64,000 bases of DNA from CAVPXC01 sp963709505 (GCA_963709505.1 CAVPXC010000029.1:124001-188000); one strand, 5' to 3'. Positions 34,806 through 46,081 are shown, numbered from the stretch's first letter. Made by a program: numbers and translations. The notes: generated by a model from the letters alone, not told the origin.

Positions 34806-34949
34806 GACCGGGGGGTCCCTTTTTGCTCGCTTGTCGCGGCGTCCAGCCTCGCGGTTGGTTGGGAGCTGTTGCCGGGGCCTCTATCCGGACAGTGCCGGCA
34901 CGACGGGACTTTCACCCGTTAGGGACCTTCGGCCACCCGATCTTTCTCT
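34806..34949 (-). ncRNA. Candidate structured RNA of unknown class
   Basis: On the minus strand a promoter-like TATAAT (34956-34961) with TTGCTG 18 bases upstream precedes a compact, self-complementary stretch. GGTCCC (34922-34927) can pair with GGGACC (34814-34819) as a closing helix. Inside are ACGGG/CCCGT around a TGAAAGT loop (34903-34919) and GCCGG/CCGGC (34871-34899), plus CGCG/CGCG. There is no open frame of note. The GGGTGAAAGTCCC hairpin reminded me of parts of group II introns and of HEARO/omega-RNAs, but neither a reverse transcriptase nor an IscB/TnpB gene is nearby, so no class is assigned. It could also act on the plus strand as a leader of the aldo/keto reductase. Confidence 0.45.
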
Positions 34950-34955
34950 GTCATC

Positions 34956-34985
34956 ATTATATCACACGTTTGCAGAATTCAGCAA
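34956..34985 (-). promoter_or_regulatory. Candidate promoter for the structured RNA
   Basis: On the minus strand TTGCTG (34980-34985) and TATAAT (34956-34961) with spacer 18. It reads toward the structured segment and away from the aldo/keto reductase. Confidence 0.45.
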
Positions 34986-35047
34986 GAGGATGCAAGATTA
35001 GTTTCTACACTCTCTGAGACGAACAACTAGCGAACAGGAGATTCTTG

Positions 35048-36011
<964 letters not shown>

Positions 36012-36058
36012 GCGCATTTCTGTCTGGAATACCGCAATTAATCGCCAATTGTGGTGTG

Positions 36059-36828
36059 TTAATAACTTGAACGAAGATCAACCCAAAAGTGGTGCATGCG
36101 AAACAGCGAAACAGGAAATGGTCGCTGCAAATCATGTTCTAGTTCACTTATTCCCCTTGCTTGCCAGCCCTTGACAGGCTCGAGTAATGGGGAAATCGGT
36201 TCGGGATTCTGACTGATAGCAAGATTGACTTCCTGCAATATCATGTCAAAATCCATGCTCTGTATGTAGCCAATCATTCCGCATGCATCATCTCCCTTAC
36301 CGTATTCATGCGGTCCAGCAATGAAACGGCGGACCCCTTCTTCCACATAGTTCCTATTTAGCATCCAACTTGAGCTTGATTGATATCCTAAACGCTTGCA
36401 CTCCAGAACGAATTCGCGTTCGCATGATGCTTCGTTTGCTGAGGGGTCTATCAGTCTCCAGTAGAAGTCCGGTTTCTTGTTCTCACGGGGATGGCGTTCT
36501 ATGTCGCCTTGGAAGGGAGGATTCTCACCATTGTATGTGGGCATATGATTGGGAAGGTGATTTCGGTAGGCCGCTTTTTTGAAGCAACTCCTGGCCAAGT
36601 GTCTATTCAGACTATGTTGAGTAGAACTATCCTCAATTACTGGAAGATCTGGTTCTTGAAGAAGTATCAGCAAAGCATCACGTATTACAAGGAAGACGTT
36701 ACGTTTGTAATTCTCCCAAAGAGGTATTTGAGAAATGATGGGCCGACTTATCGAGTATTCGTCTTTGACTGGTGTTCTTGGGCAATCATTGCCTGGAGAA
36801 GCGTAGCTTCGGCATCTTCTCGTCCCAT
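36059..36828 (-). CDS. PD-(D/E)XK nuclease-like protein beside the methylase (frameshifted)
   Basis: Reading from ATG 36828 (MGREDAEATLLQAMIAQEHQ) the frame breaks near 36757 and continues with EYSISRPIISQIPLWENYKR. The core segment KKPDFYWRLID, followed some 15 residues later by CEREFVLECKRLG, has the spacing and hydrophobicity of a PD-(D/E)XK nuclease active site (D...ExK). The downstream part (YIQSMDFDMILQEVNLAI) is not recognised. It starts nine bases after the methylase stop in the same orientation, so the two form an operon and probably a restriction-modification or related defence unit. No named family is claimed; the nuclease assignment is from the motif only. Its base composition is AT-rich like the methylase and unlike the rest of the window. 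Confidence 0.6.
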
Positions 36829-36837
36829 GCTACGAGT

Positions 36838-39800
36838 TCATAGCCTTCGCTCATCACGCTTGACGATGATGATCTCGGTGTCAGTCACAGCTCGCACCAT
36901 TCCATCAACATAAATCCTGGAACTTACCGGATAACGCAATGACTTATCAAGCCGCTCTAGTAGGGCGTTCCAGACAGCATTGTCGTCGGCCGAGGAAACA
37001 TCGGTGAGTGGTTCACCTTTCTGTTGAGTGCTAAACACGACAGCTAACATCGGAACACGAGGCGGGCATATGATGTGCCAGCGGAATTCACCGTTGACAG
37101 ATTTTAATTCCTGATTCCATAGCTGTAGAAACGCGTAAAGGTAACCTTCCAGGCCGGACTCTTCGCTTCGGTGGGCAGGCAAATCTGCAAAAGCCCCGTG
37201 AATTTGAGGAGAGAGAGCCACGTTGGCTACTGCCTCACCTGCTCCCCATCGATAAAAGAATTCTAAGCCTGTCTCACACATATCAAGAACTAGATCTTGC
37301 TCAGCTTCGTTCAACTCATAAAGCTCGAAAATGGCCTTATCAAGATTATTTTCTAAGACGCCCTGTTTATCTTTCAATTCTTTCTCAGTGAGACCGTCAG
37401 GGTGTAGCAAATCAATCTGAACTTGACTCCATGCTTGCAGTTCATCTACTATTGTTACGATACGTTTGCGTAGGCTTGGATTGTCAGGAAATCGAACTGG
37501 CATATTCATCAAGCCATCTTCCAAATGTATTTCCGTGTACCAGGGAATCCACGAACTAGTAGTCATAAAAAGATAATACCTAGAAAGTGAAGACCAAAGA
37601 ATTCCAATCAGTGTTTTTCGCTCCCAATCTTCTGCATGTTGAACACTAATGCCATGAATTGAATTGCGAAAACAATATCTCTCATTCTCTAAGCGTGATA
37701 TTATTTGGCCATTGGCATTCTCAGCTTGGGTTATCCCTCTCTTAATAAGCAGACGCCATCCGAAATATATCTCGCGAATTCCCCGCCGGTGTACTTGTCT
37801 AGGAACATGGTGCAGCTTATTCGCTTCAATATCTCCATAGCGTTTGAAGCTCCCAATAGGAAGCTCCAGATACTCTGCAAGCCATTCAGGGGGATTAGTT
37901 GAGCCGGGTGTGTAACCTTGACCCTTATCCCATTTTCTCTCCTCAACCAATTTGTGCAATCTATCTTCTAGATTGAGAATTCTTATGAACGCTGCATCTC
38001 GATGACTTCCCCACCAATAAACTTTCCAGAGATAATCATCATTAAGAAGTTCCACTTGTCTAATTCGATGGAGATCAGGCAAACCAAGTATGACTGATTG
38101 TAGTTTGTTCACAACTCCGGTTTTTTTTGCCGACCAATATTGAAATGAGTGACCAGGATTGGCTGAACATGATTTAAACTGTACAAAGCAAAAAGGAGAG
38201 ATTGCATCGGTGAAAAACACGTCTCTAACGTGGGCGAAATTTGTAACCTGTTTTATTTTCGTTTCTGACAACCAGCGCCGACGAAATTCTACACTCTTTC
38301 TGCCTCTTTTGAACACGACTCCAGCTGATACAAGCAAACCACATTCACCATTGGGTTTGAGTAAACTAAGCGATCGGCCGATAAAGGCTTGTGACATTTC
38401 GTAATCCCCGGGCTCCCAGTTGAAGACTGTGCACCAACGTAACACGTGCTCTTGTACGGCACGAAGCTCGGATTTTCCATATCCCAGTCCAAGGTAACCC
38501 CAAGGTGGATTGCCGATGATTACATCAAAAGAATTTGTCTCAAACGGCAATGTTTCCGCTGAGTTGTATAGTGCTTCAAAATCCGTTCGTCCTTGAAAAC
38601 GTCCGTCGCTATCCAATCGCTGCTTAATGAACTCCCTTTCTGCCTCCATCAAGCTAAATGAGTTTGCATGGAACAGTACAGAGTAGTGTTGTGAGTCTTC
38701 TGAGTGATTTTCATCGTAAATGAGAAAAGGAAGGGGCTTATCTCCTTCGGCTTGCTCAATTTGAGCAAGAATGCTCTTTGGCTCTTGATAATGTAACAAC
38801 GCTAAATACAGGCTAAATGCAGCAACATGTACTGCCTCCTCGTTAATCTCAACGCCTGCGAGTTGATTACGTAGGATTTCTCGCAATTCATGGGCGCTAA
38901 GGTGCCTTCCTGTCTGGCTTTCATGATAACGAACAATACGTTGAAAGGCTTGAACCAGAAAAATGGCCGATCCACAAGCAAAATCCAGAATTCTAGGCTT
39001 TGTTGCCAAGCGTTCCGGTGTGAGAACCTGAGATAACATGTACTCAACCAAAACACTAGGGGTGTAGTGAGTACCCTTGTCCTTTTTACTGGATTGGTGA
39101 TAAAACTCTTCGTAAATGCTACTAATCAGCTCGATAGGGATAATCTCAAAATCATAAGCCCATAAGAACAATTTTTTCTGTTCCGGATTAACATCACCGA
39201 GTAAGAATCCTCGCAGCAAGTTGAGATGATCTTGTGCTATTGCGTCTTCTTCTTGCAGATCGCGGGGGAACATATCGCCATTGAAGTGCTCAGCGAGTTG
39301 ATTAAACAAGGCATAAGTTAAATCCTTGTTACGAAGCACATGTGCGTAGCGTCGGTGTTCGGATTGAGGAGATAAATCGGCGTCATCTGGTTGCTCTACA
39401 ATTGTGAGCCATTCGGGTACCCATTTCGGATGGCTGGTGTCTTCGGCTATCTTTTGAAAATACTCGGGTGTAAGTACACCGCGATCTTCCAAATAACGAA
39501 CAAATATTGAACGTCCTAACAATGCGTGAATATATCTTTGGTCAACTGTTGGCTTCACATTGAGCAGAGACTGACGCACAGCCTTTAGATCGAGTATGAG
39601 CTGTTTATCAACTCGCTGTTCTACCCCGCCAAAATCCTTTTCAATGAACAGCCGCCCCGATTCAACCTGTTCTCGACGATAAGCTTGAAGTTTTTCACTA
39701 ACCTCGGTAGTTCTGCGAATAACGTCTAGTGTTTTGACTTTAGGCCAATCTTCTACACTTTGAGCGGGGGATTGGTTTAGACTGTAAGAGGTTAATTCGC

Positions 39801-40131
39801 CTGGTGAAGCAATAAATAGACATTGTGGCCGCCCCATACACCACGCTTGTCGAAAAACGTTGAGCAACGTCTGTTCATTGTTGTCAGGGGCTTCATAGAA
39901 AACAATGACCGGATCATTGTTGACAAAGAATATTTTCTCTGCGCCAACCGACGCCGCCATTGTTAGCCAATCACCCTTTTCCAGCCAGACACTTGTTTCC
40001 TGTAGTTCCCGTAGGGGTAAATCAGAGGCGTTCAGAAGCACGCCGTCTTGATAGCCAAGTTTCTCATAGACAGCATCCAGTAACTTTCTCGGCGATTCAG
40101 TTGGCAGATTTGACTTCGGTATGCTAATCAT
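36838..40131 (-). CDS. Eco57I-type N6-adenine DNA methylase / restriction-modification protein
   Basis: Predicted 1097-residue protein. A long helical N-terminal region leads to KGTHYTPSVLVEYML (about residues 352-366), then the AdoMet site ILDFACGSAIFLVQAF (381-396, motif I), the helix GVEINEEAVHVAA and the catalytic NPPWG (541-545, motif IV). This order is the gamma-class N6A layout of Eco57I/type IIG enzymes. The 500 residues after NPPWG probably hold target recognition and carry hydrophobic, Trp-rich stretches (WKVYWWGSHRD, SSWIPWYTEIH). No PD-(D/E)XK site is evident in the N-terminus, and the next gene may supply the nuclease. The gene is distinctly AT-rich compared with its neighbours and has an intact frame, suggesting recent transfer. 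Confidence 0.87.
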   Translation of the reverse strand: MISIPKSNLPTESPRKLLDAVYEKLGYQDGVLLNASDLPLRELQETSVWLEKGDWLTMAASVGAEKIFFVNNDPVIVFYEAPDNNEQTLLNVFRQAWCMGRPQCLFIASPGELTSYSLNQSPAQSVEDWPKVKTLDVIRRTTEVSEKLQAYRREQVESGRLFIEKDFGGVEQRVDKQLILDLKAVRQSLLNVKPTVDQRYIHALLGRSIFVRYLEDRGVLTPEYFQKIAEDTSHPKWVPEWLTIVEQPDDADLSPQSEHRRYAHVLRNKDLTYALFNQLAEHFNGDMFPRDLQEEDAIAQDHLNLLRGFLLGDVNPEQKKLFLWAYDFEIIPIELISSIYEEFYHQSSKKDKGTHYTPSVLVEYMLSQVLTPERLATKPRILDFACGSAIFLVQAFQRIVRYHESQTGRHLSAHELREILRNQLAGVEINEEAVHVAAFSLYLALLHYQEPKSILAQIEQAEGDKPLPFLIYDENHSEDSQHYSVLFHANSFSLMEAEREFIKQRLDSDGRFQGRTDFEALYNSAETLPFETNSFDVIIGNPPWGYLGLGYGKSELRAVQEHVLRWCTVFNWEPGDYEMSQAFIGRSLSLLKPNGECGLLVSAGVVFKRGRKSVEFRRRWLSETKIKQVTNFAHVRDVFFTDAISPFCFVQFKSCSANPGHSFQYWSAKKTGVVNKLQSVILGLPDLHRIRQVELLNDDYLWKVYWWGSHRDAAFIRILNLEDRLHKLVEERKWDKGQGYTPGSTNPPEWLAEYLELPIGSFKRYGDIEANKLHHVPRQVHRRGIREIYFGWRLLIKRGITQAENANGQIISRLENERYCFRNSIHGISVQHAEDWERKTLIGILWSSLSRYYLFMTTSSWIPWYTEIHLEDGLMNMPVRFPDNPSLRKRIVTIVDELQAWSQVQIDLLHPDGLTEKELKDKQGVLENNLDKAIFELYELNEAEQDLVLDMCETGLEFFYRWGAGEAVANVALSPQIHGAFADLPAHRSEESGLEGYLYAFLQLWNQELKSVNGEFRWHIICPPRVPMLAVVFSTQQKGEPLTDVSSADDNAVWNALLERLDKSLRYPVSSRIYVDGMVRAVTDTEIIIVKRDERRL

Positions 40132-40745
40132 TGTAATCAGAAACGTAATTCTGGCTCTAGAACAAGATTTCTAGTATTATAGCACGAAGTGCAACCAAAA
40201 GCAATGCTTTTTATGTTGACTTGTGATGAATTCGGGAGAAAGTACGGATGATGTCATCTTTTCCAAAGGCGTAGAAACTCATCGAGGCAAGAGAGCGTTA
40301 GGCGACATGCATGAGACGCTTGAGATCGTGCACTAAAAGACTCGGTTTTGTCTCGCCAGACCGTTCATTCCAGCCAAAACACGTCGTTGACTATTTCTCC
40401 TGCCCAACCGCACCAGAGCCTTGAACAGCAACGTACTTAGCGCGCCTAAGACAACGTAGACGAGGTTTTTCTACTGCTCAGGGAGACGTAGCAATCCGTG
40501 GTGTGGGTGGTGACAGGCGCTTGGGTGGTGTTCTACGCGGTAAATAACTTGGCCGCGGCGCCGCCAGTCGTGGGATGGATGCCGTACAGTATGCCAGAAT
40601 CGCATGGTTCTGTCAAACGGGGTGTGCAGGAAGTCCGGGCCGGCGCGACTGATATGTCGGTTGCAGGAATGTGTCAATGGTGGTATCTTAGGGGCTGGCG
40701 ATTTCTCCGTATACAAGGACTACTATGGACCACGATGCTGATCAT
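40132..40745. other. Gap without a convincing gene
   Basis: About 600 bases between the methylase start and argH. Its left part is AT-rich like the island and contains a possible promoter region for the methylase. A 45-codon minus-strand stretch (KNLVYVVLGALSTLLFKALV, then RLGRRNSQRRVLAG) looks like the tail of a membrane or mobile-element protein but has no start codon. No repeat of the families seen elsewhere is present. Confidence 0.6.
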
Positions 40746-42120
40746 ATGATTTTTGGGGCGGTCGTTTCGACCAAGCCGCCAACCCGCTGTTGCGGCAGTT
40801 CAACGACTCGATCCCTTTCGACCAACGCCTGTGGCTGGAGGATACCTTCGGCAGCATGGCTTATGCCAACGCCATCGCCGACGCCGGGCTGATCAGCACT
40901 GAGGAGCGAGATACGCTGCTCAGTGGGCTGGAACAGGTGGCGGAGGAGTGGCGCGGCGGCCACTTTCAGCTTGCACCCGGCGATGAAGACATCCACACGG
41001 CCGTGGAGCGACGCTTGGGCGAGATAGTTGGATCAGTCGCCGGCAAGCTGCATACCGGTCGCAGTCGCAACGACCAGGTGGCCACCGACCTGCGCTGGTG
41101 GCTGCGCAACCGGGTGGACGAACTGGACGGCCTGGTGGTCGAGTTGATCCGGACCGCACTAGCTCGAGCCGAAGCCGAGATCGACGTGCTGATGCCCGGC
41201 TATACCCACCTGCAGCCGGCCCAGCCGATCCGCTGGTCGCATTGGCTGCTGAGCCACGCCTGGGCCTGGCAGCGAGACCGAGAGCGCCTGGCTGATCTGC
41301 GGCGGCGGCTCAACCGCTCCCCGCTGGGCGCCGGCGCGCTTGCGGGCAACCCATTCGCAGTCGACCGCCACGCGCTCGCCGCCGATCTGGGCTTCGACGG
41401 GCCGATCCCCAATTCGATCGACGCAGTGCGAGATAGAGACTACGTGGTGGAATTCCTGAGCTGGGCCGCTTTGCTGGGAGCGCATCTCAGCCAGATCGCC
41501 GAGGACCTGATCCTGTGGAGCACCCGGGAGTTCGGCTTTGTACAGGTTGCCGACCAATTCAGCACCGGCAGCAGCCTGATGCCGCAGAAGCGCAATCCCG
41601 ACTCGCTGGAGCTGCTGCGCGGCAAAGCCGGCCGGCTGACGGGCAACCTGGTCAGCCTGTTGACCGTTCTCAAGGGCCTGCCGGCGGCCTACAACAAGGA
41701 TTTGCAGGAGGACAAGGAGCCGTTGTTCGACTCGGTGGACACGCTGCTCGTTGCCCTACCCGTGGCGACCGGTGTGCTGGCGACGTTGAGTTCCGCCCCG
41801 ACCGCATGGCCGCGGCGCTGGGCGACGAGCTATTAGCCACTGATCTGGCCGACTATCTGGTGCGCCGAGGCGTGCCCTTCCGCCGTAGCCACGAGCTGGT
41901 GGGTCAGGCCGTCAAGCGCAGCGAGGCGCTAGATAATACCCTGCGCAGCCTGCCCTTGGCCGAGTACCAGGCCATCAGCGCTGATTTCGGCAACGATGTC
42001 TACGGCGTGTTCGACTTTGAGCAGGCGGTGGAGCGACGGGCGGTTTTTGGAGGAACGGCGCGCGCAGCCGTGCAAACGCAGATCGAAGCTCTGAACAAGA
42101 CCCTGGCGGAGTCCCAGTAA
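40746..42120 (+). CDS. argH: Argininosuccinate lyase (frameshifted)
   Basis: Last enzyme of arginine biosynthesis; splits argininosuccinate to arginine and fumarate. WGGRFDQAANPLLRQFNDSI, TGRSRNDQVATDLRWWLR, GYTHLQPAQPIRWSHW and the signature GSSLMPQKRNPDSLELLRGK are all present, including the mobile-loop Ser of GSS. A start at ATG 40746 gives MIF-WGGRFD only if one T is restored near 40752 in a T-run. A second shift near 41795 separates the C-terminal domain (DRMAAALGDELLATDLADYL onward). Rejoined it is about 458 residues, normal. argJ lies upstream beyond the AT-rich island. Confidence 0.93.
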
Positions 42121-42137
42121 GCGCATCTTCTCAATTT

Positions 42138-42200
42138 GTAGGGGCGACCCTTGCGGTCGCCCTGGAGGGCAGGCGCGAGGCCGTGCCCCTACCCCAGATT
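42138..42200. repeat. GTAGGGGCGACCCTTGCGGT palindrome and inverted partner
   Basis: A GTAGGGGCGACC hairpin is followed by an inverted GGGCAGGCGCGAGGCC / CCCCTAC copy. Same family as 14.62 and 21.2-21.33 kb, with arm changes (GCGACC/GGTCGC instead of GCAGGC/GCCTGC) that keep pairing. Confidence 0.85.
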
Positions 42201-42243
42201 ATTGAGAAGATACCTTGCAACCCTTGACGCAAATACGTTACTG

Positions 42244-42282
42244 CGTCACCCAGGTTTCCAACCACCTTGGGTGACGCGGTGT
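42244..42282. repeat. GCGTCACCCA hairpin
   Basis: Arms GCGTCACCCA and TGGGTGACGC enclose GGTTTCCAACCACCT, which itself contains a small inverted repeat. It lies in the 340-base gap between argH and the L,D-transpeptidase; the rest of that gap shows no gene. Confidence 0.7.
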
Positions 42283-42372
42283 TCGTTAACTGATGGGTTG
42301 ATTGAGGCGCTAGCGGACGCCGTGACAAGAAGGCAGATTGTCTCAGGTCGCAACAAGTGGGCAGACACCAGC

Positions 42373-42400
42373 TTGTATTGAAGCCCGGACTGGGTATAAT
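42373..42400 (+). promoter_or_regulatory. Candidate promoter of the L,D-transpeptidase
   Basis: TTGTAT (42373-42378) and TATAAT (42395-42400), spacer 16, about 60 bases before the start codon. Confidence 0.45.
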
Positions 42401-42460
42401 CGGCGAGGAGACAGAACACCTACCGACAAAAAGCTGGCGCTTGCCGCTTCTGGCTGACCT

Positions 42461-43497
42461 GTGAGACACATTATGGGACGATTAAAGACCTGGATTACCT
42501 GCTGTTTGTGCCTGATGATTGTGTTGCCCTTCTTGGCGTTACCAGCGATTGCTCAGGAAACCAAGCCGCAAGCCGAGCCGCCGTTGTTGCCGTTTCGTTA
42601 CGCCAGGATATGGAATGAACCGGTAGCGGTCTACTCGTCACCTGGCGACCCCGCGCAGATGAGCCCCGTCGATACCCTGTTGCCGCCCGACTCCTGGGTA
42701 AGCATTGATGAAGAGGTGGAGCAGGACGGGCGGCTGTGGTACCGTGTCGCCGACCAGGCCTATGTGCTGGCCGACAACGTGCAGCCCGGTACACCTTCGG
42801 CCTTTCACGGTATCACCGTCACCCAGCAACTGACCTACCCACTGGCCTTTGTCGCAGCCCAGGAGCTGAACGTGCGCGCACGGCCGGGCCTGGCTGCCGA
42901 CAACCCGTCGCTGTCTACCCTGGCCCGTTATGACATGGTGAATGTTCTGGGCAGCGAGCGCGTCGACGATGCGATCTGGCATCAAATCGGCGAGGGGCAA
43001 TACGTCCACGGCGCTTACGTTCGGGTCGTCCACCCCGTGCAGCGGCCTGCCGACGTTCCCGACGACGCCCGTTGGATTGCGGTCGATCTGGCGCAGCAGA
43101 CCCTGGCGGCTTACGAGGGCGACCGGCTGGTCTTCGCGAACGTTGGTGGCCAGCGGCCGGCCTCCTTACTACACGCCTATCGGACTGAACCGCATCTGGA
43201 TCAAGATCCAGACCGGCGAGATGGAAGGCGGCCTGGTCGAGCGGGGCGACTACTACTCGCTGCAAGACGTGCCCTGGATCATGTACTTCTCCAAAGACGT
43301 GGGCCTGCACGCGGCCTACTGGCACGACCGCTTCGGCTACCCCAGCAGCCACGGCTGTGTCAACCTCAGCCCGCTGGACGCAAAGTGGCTGTTCGACTGG
43401 GCCACGCCGCAATTGCCCTTCCCCGACACGCGCTACCGTCTACGCCAGCAAAAACAACCCTGGGACCTGGGTCTATGTCTACGCGTCGTCAGGGTGA
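42461..43497 (+). CDS. L,D-transpeptidase (YkuD) with SH3-like region (frameshifted)
   Basis: Secreted cell-wall enzyme. A signal peptide (ITCCLCLMIVLPFLALPAIAQ) is followed by an SH3-like region (VYSSPGDPAQMSPVDTLLPP; AAQELNVRARPGLAADNPSL), then a YkuD domain starting WIAVDLAQQTLAAYEGDRLV and containing the active-site motif SHGCVNL with HDRFGYP before it. The catalytic Cys forms a thioester with the peptide stem and makes 3-3 crosslinks. Frame shifts near 43165 and 43470 split the YkuD domain; the last residues NPGTWVYVYASSG end at 43497. Rejoined length is about 345 residues. The alternative start at 42473 (MGRLK) is equally plausible. Confidence 0.88.
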
Positions 43498-43752
43498 GTC
43501 GCCCGTGCCGGCGCAGATCGACGACTGTGCTATGCACTCAGTCCTGTCGATGGATTCGCCATCCTTCAGCCCTAGAGAATTCCTGGTATCTTGCAAATAG
43601 TAGCTTGTCCAAGTATACTGCTTACGTATGATTGTGCCCAGCCGCAACTCGGTTGAGTTAACCCACGTCACGTGGTGCAATTGACCGCATTGCCGCCTCA
43701 TGAGGGTGAGATATCGTTTAGGACACACTGGGATACTGAGGTAGGGAAGCCC

Positions 43753-45470
43753 ATGGATCGTGCAGAAGCCATCACTCTGATCGAAGCTATTCGCGCTGGC
43801 CAGGCTGAAGGGCCGATGATCGAGGTCAAGACAGCGCGCACCCAGTTGCCTAAGCGGCTTCATGAGGCGTTGTCGGCCTTTGCCAACCATATGGGCGGCG
43901 GTTTTGTCGTTTTGGGGATCGACGAGAGTGCCGGGTTTGGTGTTACCGGTGTGCAGGACGTGCAGCGGGTCTTGAAGGAACTGAGCGACTTGAGCAGTCT
44001 GATGACGCCACCACTTCGTCTCGACCCGATGGTAGTTGAGACTGACGGCCGCAGCGTGATCGTCGCCGAAGTACCAGAATGCCCTTACGATCAGAAGCCG
44101 TGTCACTTGACCGAAGCGGGGATCAACAGCGGCAGCTACATACGCGTCGGTAACACCAACCGGCGCATGACCGATTATGAGATATTCACCTATGTCAGCG
44201 GACGGGGACAGCCAACGTTTGACCGGGAAATCGTGGCGGCAGCGACCTTGGACGAACTGGATACCGACCTGATCGAGAGATACTTTGCCAGGATTTCAGG
44301 CGGAGAATGCTCAGTTTTGGCAGCGATTGCGCCTCGACGGTAAAAGCCAGGCAGAGCGTCTTCAGGCCTTGGGGCTGGTGGGACGCTTGAATGGCGGCCT
44401 TCACCCCACACTGGCTGGCCTGCTCATGGTAGGCACGTGGCCCCAGAGCCACTTTCCATCCTTAGTGATCACCTTTGTCCGCTACGCTGGCACCGATCCG
44501 GGGGAAAAGGGGCCGCGTGGGGAACGCTTTTTGGACAACAAGAAATTCGATGGACCGCTTCCGGAGATGATTGAGCAGGCCGCCAATCGGGTGGTCGCCA
44601 ACATGCGACAGGGCACGCTCATCGACGGCCTGTTCCATCGCACTGTGCTCGAATATCCGGAGGAGGCCGTGCGTGAGGCCATCATCAACGCCGTGGCGCA
44701 TCGCGACTACAGCCCTTTGGCCCAGGGCAGTCAGATCAGGATCGAAATGTATGCTGACAGGCTGGAGGTACAAAGTGTGGGCGGCCTGTTTGGTCCGGTC
44801 AACGAGGAGAACCTGGAGGAAACGCAGGCCACGCGCAATAAACTGCTGATGCGGCTGTTGGAAGAAGTTGGAGTGGTCGAGAACCGTGGGTCTGGCATCC
44901 GCGCCATGATTGCAGCTATGCACGAAGCCCGGCTCGAGCCGCCGCGCTTCCTGGACACCCGCAATTACTTCAAGGTCACTTTCCGCAACACCACGTTGGT
45001 GACGCGCGAGGCGTTGCAGTGGCTCAGCCAGTTCGCCGGTTACCAGCTCAACGACAACCAGCGAATGGCCCTGGTCTACTTGCATTACAACGAACAGATG
45101 ACCAACAGCGACTACCGGCGCCTAAACAACGTGTACGAACTCGCTGCAGGCGACGCGCGAGCTTCGCGGTTTGGTCGAGAACGGCCTGCTGCAGATGCAC
45201 GGCACACGGCGCTGGGCGTACTACACGTTGAAGTACGAAGCAAAGCCACGCATCGCAGCAGCCGAACCTCCAGTGTTGCTGGGAAACCAAGAAGAAGCGA
45301 TCCTCAATTACTTGCGCTTTCATGATTTTATCACCAATGAGATTTGCCGAGAGATCCTAGGATTGGGTGACAATGGCAAACGGGCAACTTATTTGCTGGG
45401 GAAGCTAGTAACACGCGGGGTGATTCGGCTACAAGGGGAGAAACGATGGGCGCGCTATGTCTTGGCATGA
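43753..45470 (+). CDS. AlbA_2/HATPase_c_4-type transcriptional regulator (frameshifted)
   Basis: Soluble protein of about 570 residues after rejoining. The N-terminal Schlafen-like AlbA_2 domain is seen in EVKTARTQLPKRLHEALSAF and ANHMGGGFVVLGIDE, followed by INSGSYIRVGNTNRRMTDYE. The central part has EAVREAIINAVAHRDYSPLA and VQSVGGLFGPVNEENL plus ENRGSGIRAMI, which form the HATPase_c_4 fold typical of these regulators. The C-terminus repeats winged-helix-like units (NGLLQMHGTRRWAYYTLK; TYLLGKLVTRGVIRLQGEKR). Such proteins act in stress or antitoxin-like control. Breaks lie near 44300 and 45145. ATG 43753 was chosen over the earlier frame start because the family begins at the DRAEAITLIEAIRAG helix. 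Confidence 0.8.
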
Positions 45471-45491
45471 AGCGTCTGTCTATGCCCAGCA

Positions 45492-45524
45492 ATTAGGCAT
45501 AGATTAGGTATAGATTGGGCATAT
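45492..45524. repeat. Three 11-bp direct repeats, possible operator
   Basis: ATTAGGCATAG, ATTAGGTATAG and ATTGGGCATAT follow one another directly, close to one helical turn apart. They lie between the AlbA_2 regulator and the GNAT gene, 14 bases before the GNAT ATG, so they could be a binding site for a regulator. Confidence 0.5.
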
Positions 45525-45537
45525 GCATAATCTTGCC

Positions 45538-45983
45538 ATGAACATTGCAGACCATCTTCAAGTCGTCTATCTCGACATCCAGCACCACGCCGAGATCATC
45601 GACCTTTGGCAGCGCGCCGGCTTGCACATCCGGCCGGGGGGCGGGATTCGGCCGAGGCGTTTGTCGGGCAAATGACTACCGGCGTGCAGACGCCAATTGG
45701 GTTAAGAGTTGAAGGGAAGCTAGTGGCTGTTGCCCTCGCCACCCACGACAGCCGCAAAGGTTGGATCAACCGCCTGGCCGTGGATCCCGACTACCGCAGG
45801 CAAGGGTTCGGGCTGCAATTGATCTGCCTGTGCGAGCAACACTTCCGCTCACTGGGCATCGATATCTGGGCCGCGCTGATCGAGGATTGGAATGATGCGT
45901 CGCTGGCGCTCTTCCGCAAGGCCGGCTACCATATCCACGACAATATTACTTACGCAAGCCGGCGGACCCGGAGCGACGCCTGA
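45538..45983 (+). CDS. GNAT-family N-acetyltransferase (frameshifted)
   Basis: Acetyl-CoA-dependent transferase of about 148 residues. From ATG 45538: MNIADHLQVVYLDIQHHAEI, then LWQRAGLHIRPGGRDSAEAF once one base in the G-run near 45640 is corrected, and then the cofactor site INRLAVDPDYRRQGFGLQLI (motif A, R/Q-x-x-G-x-G/A). ASLALFRKAGYHIHDN is the usual motif B. The substrate cannot be deduced. The stretch of direct repeats immediately upstream suggests regulated expression. The gene may be co-transcribed with the AlbA_2 regulator, 67 bases upstream. Confidence 0.82.
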
Positions 45984-46081
45984 GATTTCTCACATATCGA
46001 TTGAAACGTCCTCCAGCGATCGGGTGCGCCTCCAAATAGGGGCCCCACAGCCGTTCACGCGCAACCGTGTTTGCGCGACTA

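Noticed and set aside
34806..34949. Group II intron or omega-RNA (HEARO) identification
   Set aside because: Only a short GGGTGAAAGTCCC-like hairpin suggests it. No intron domain V, reverse transcriptase, IscB or TnpB gene was seen, so the class is left open.
40132..40745. Transposase or membrane-protein remnant in the gap before argH
   Set aside because: A 45-codon tail has no start and no family signature; too little to call.
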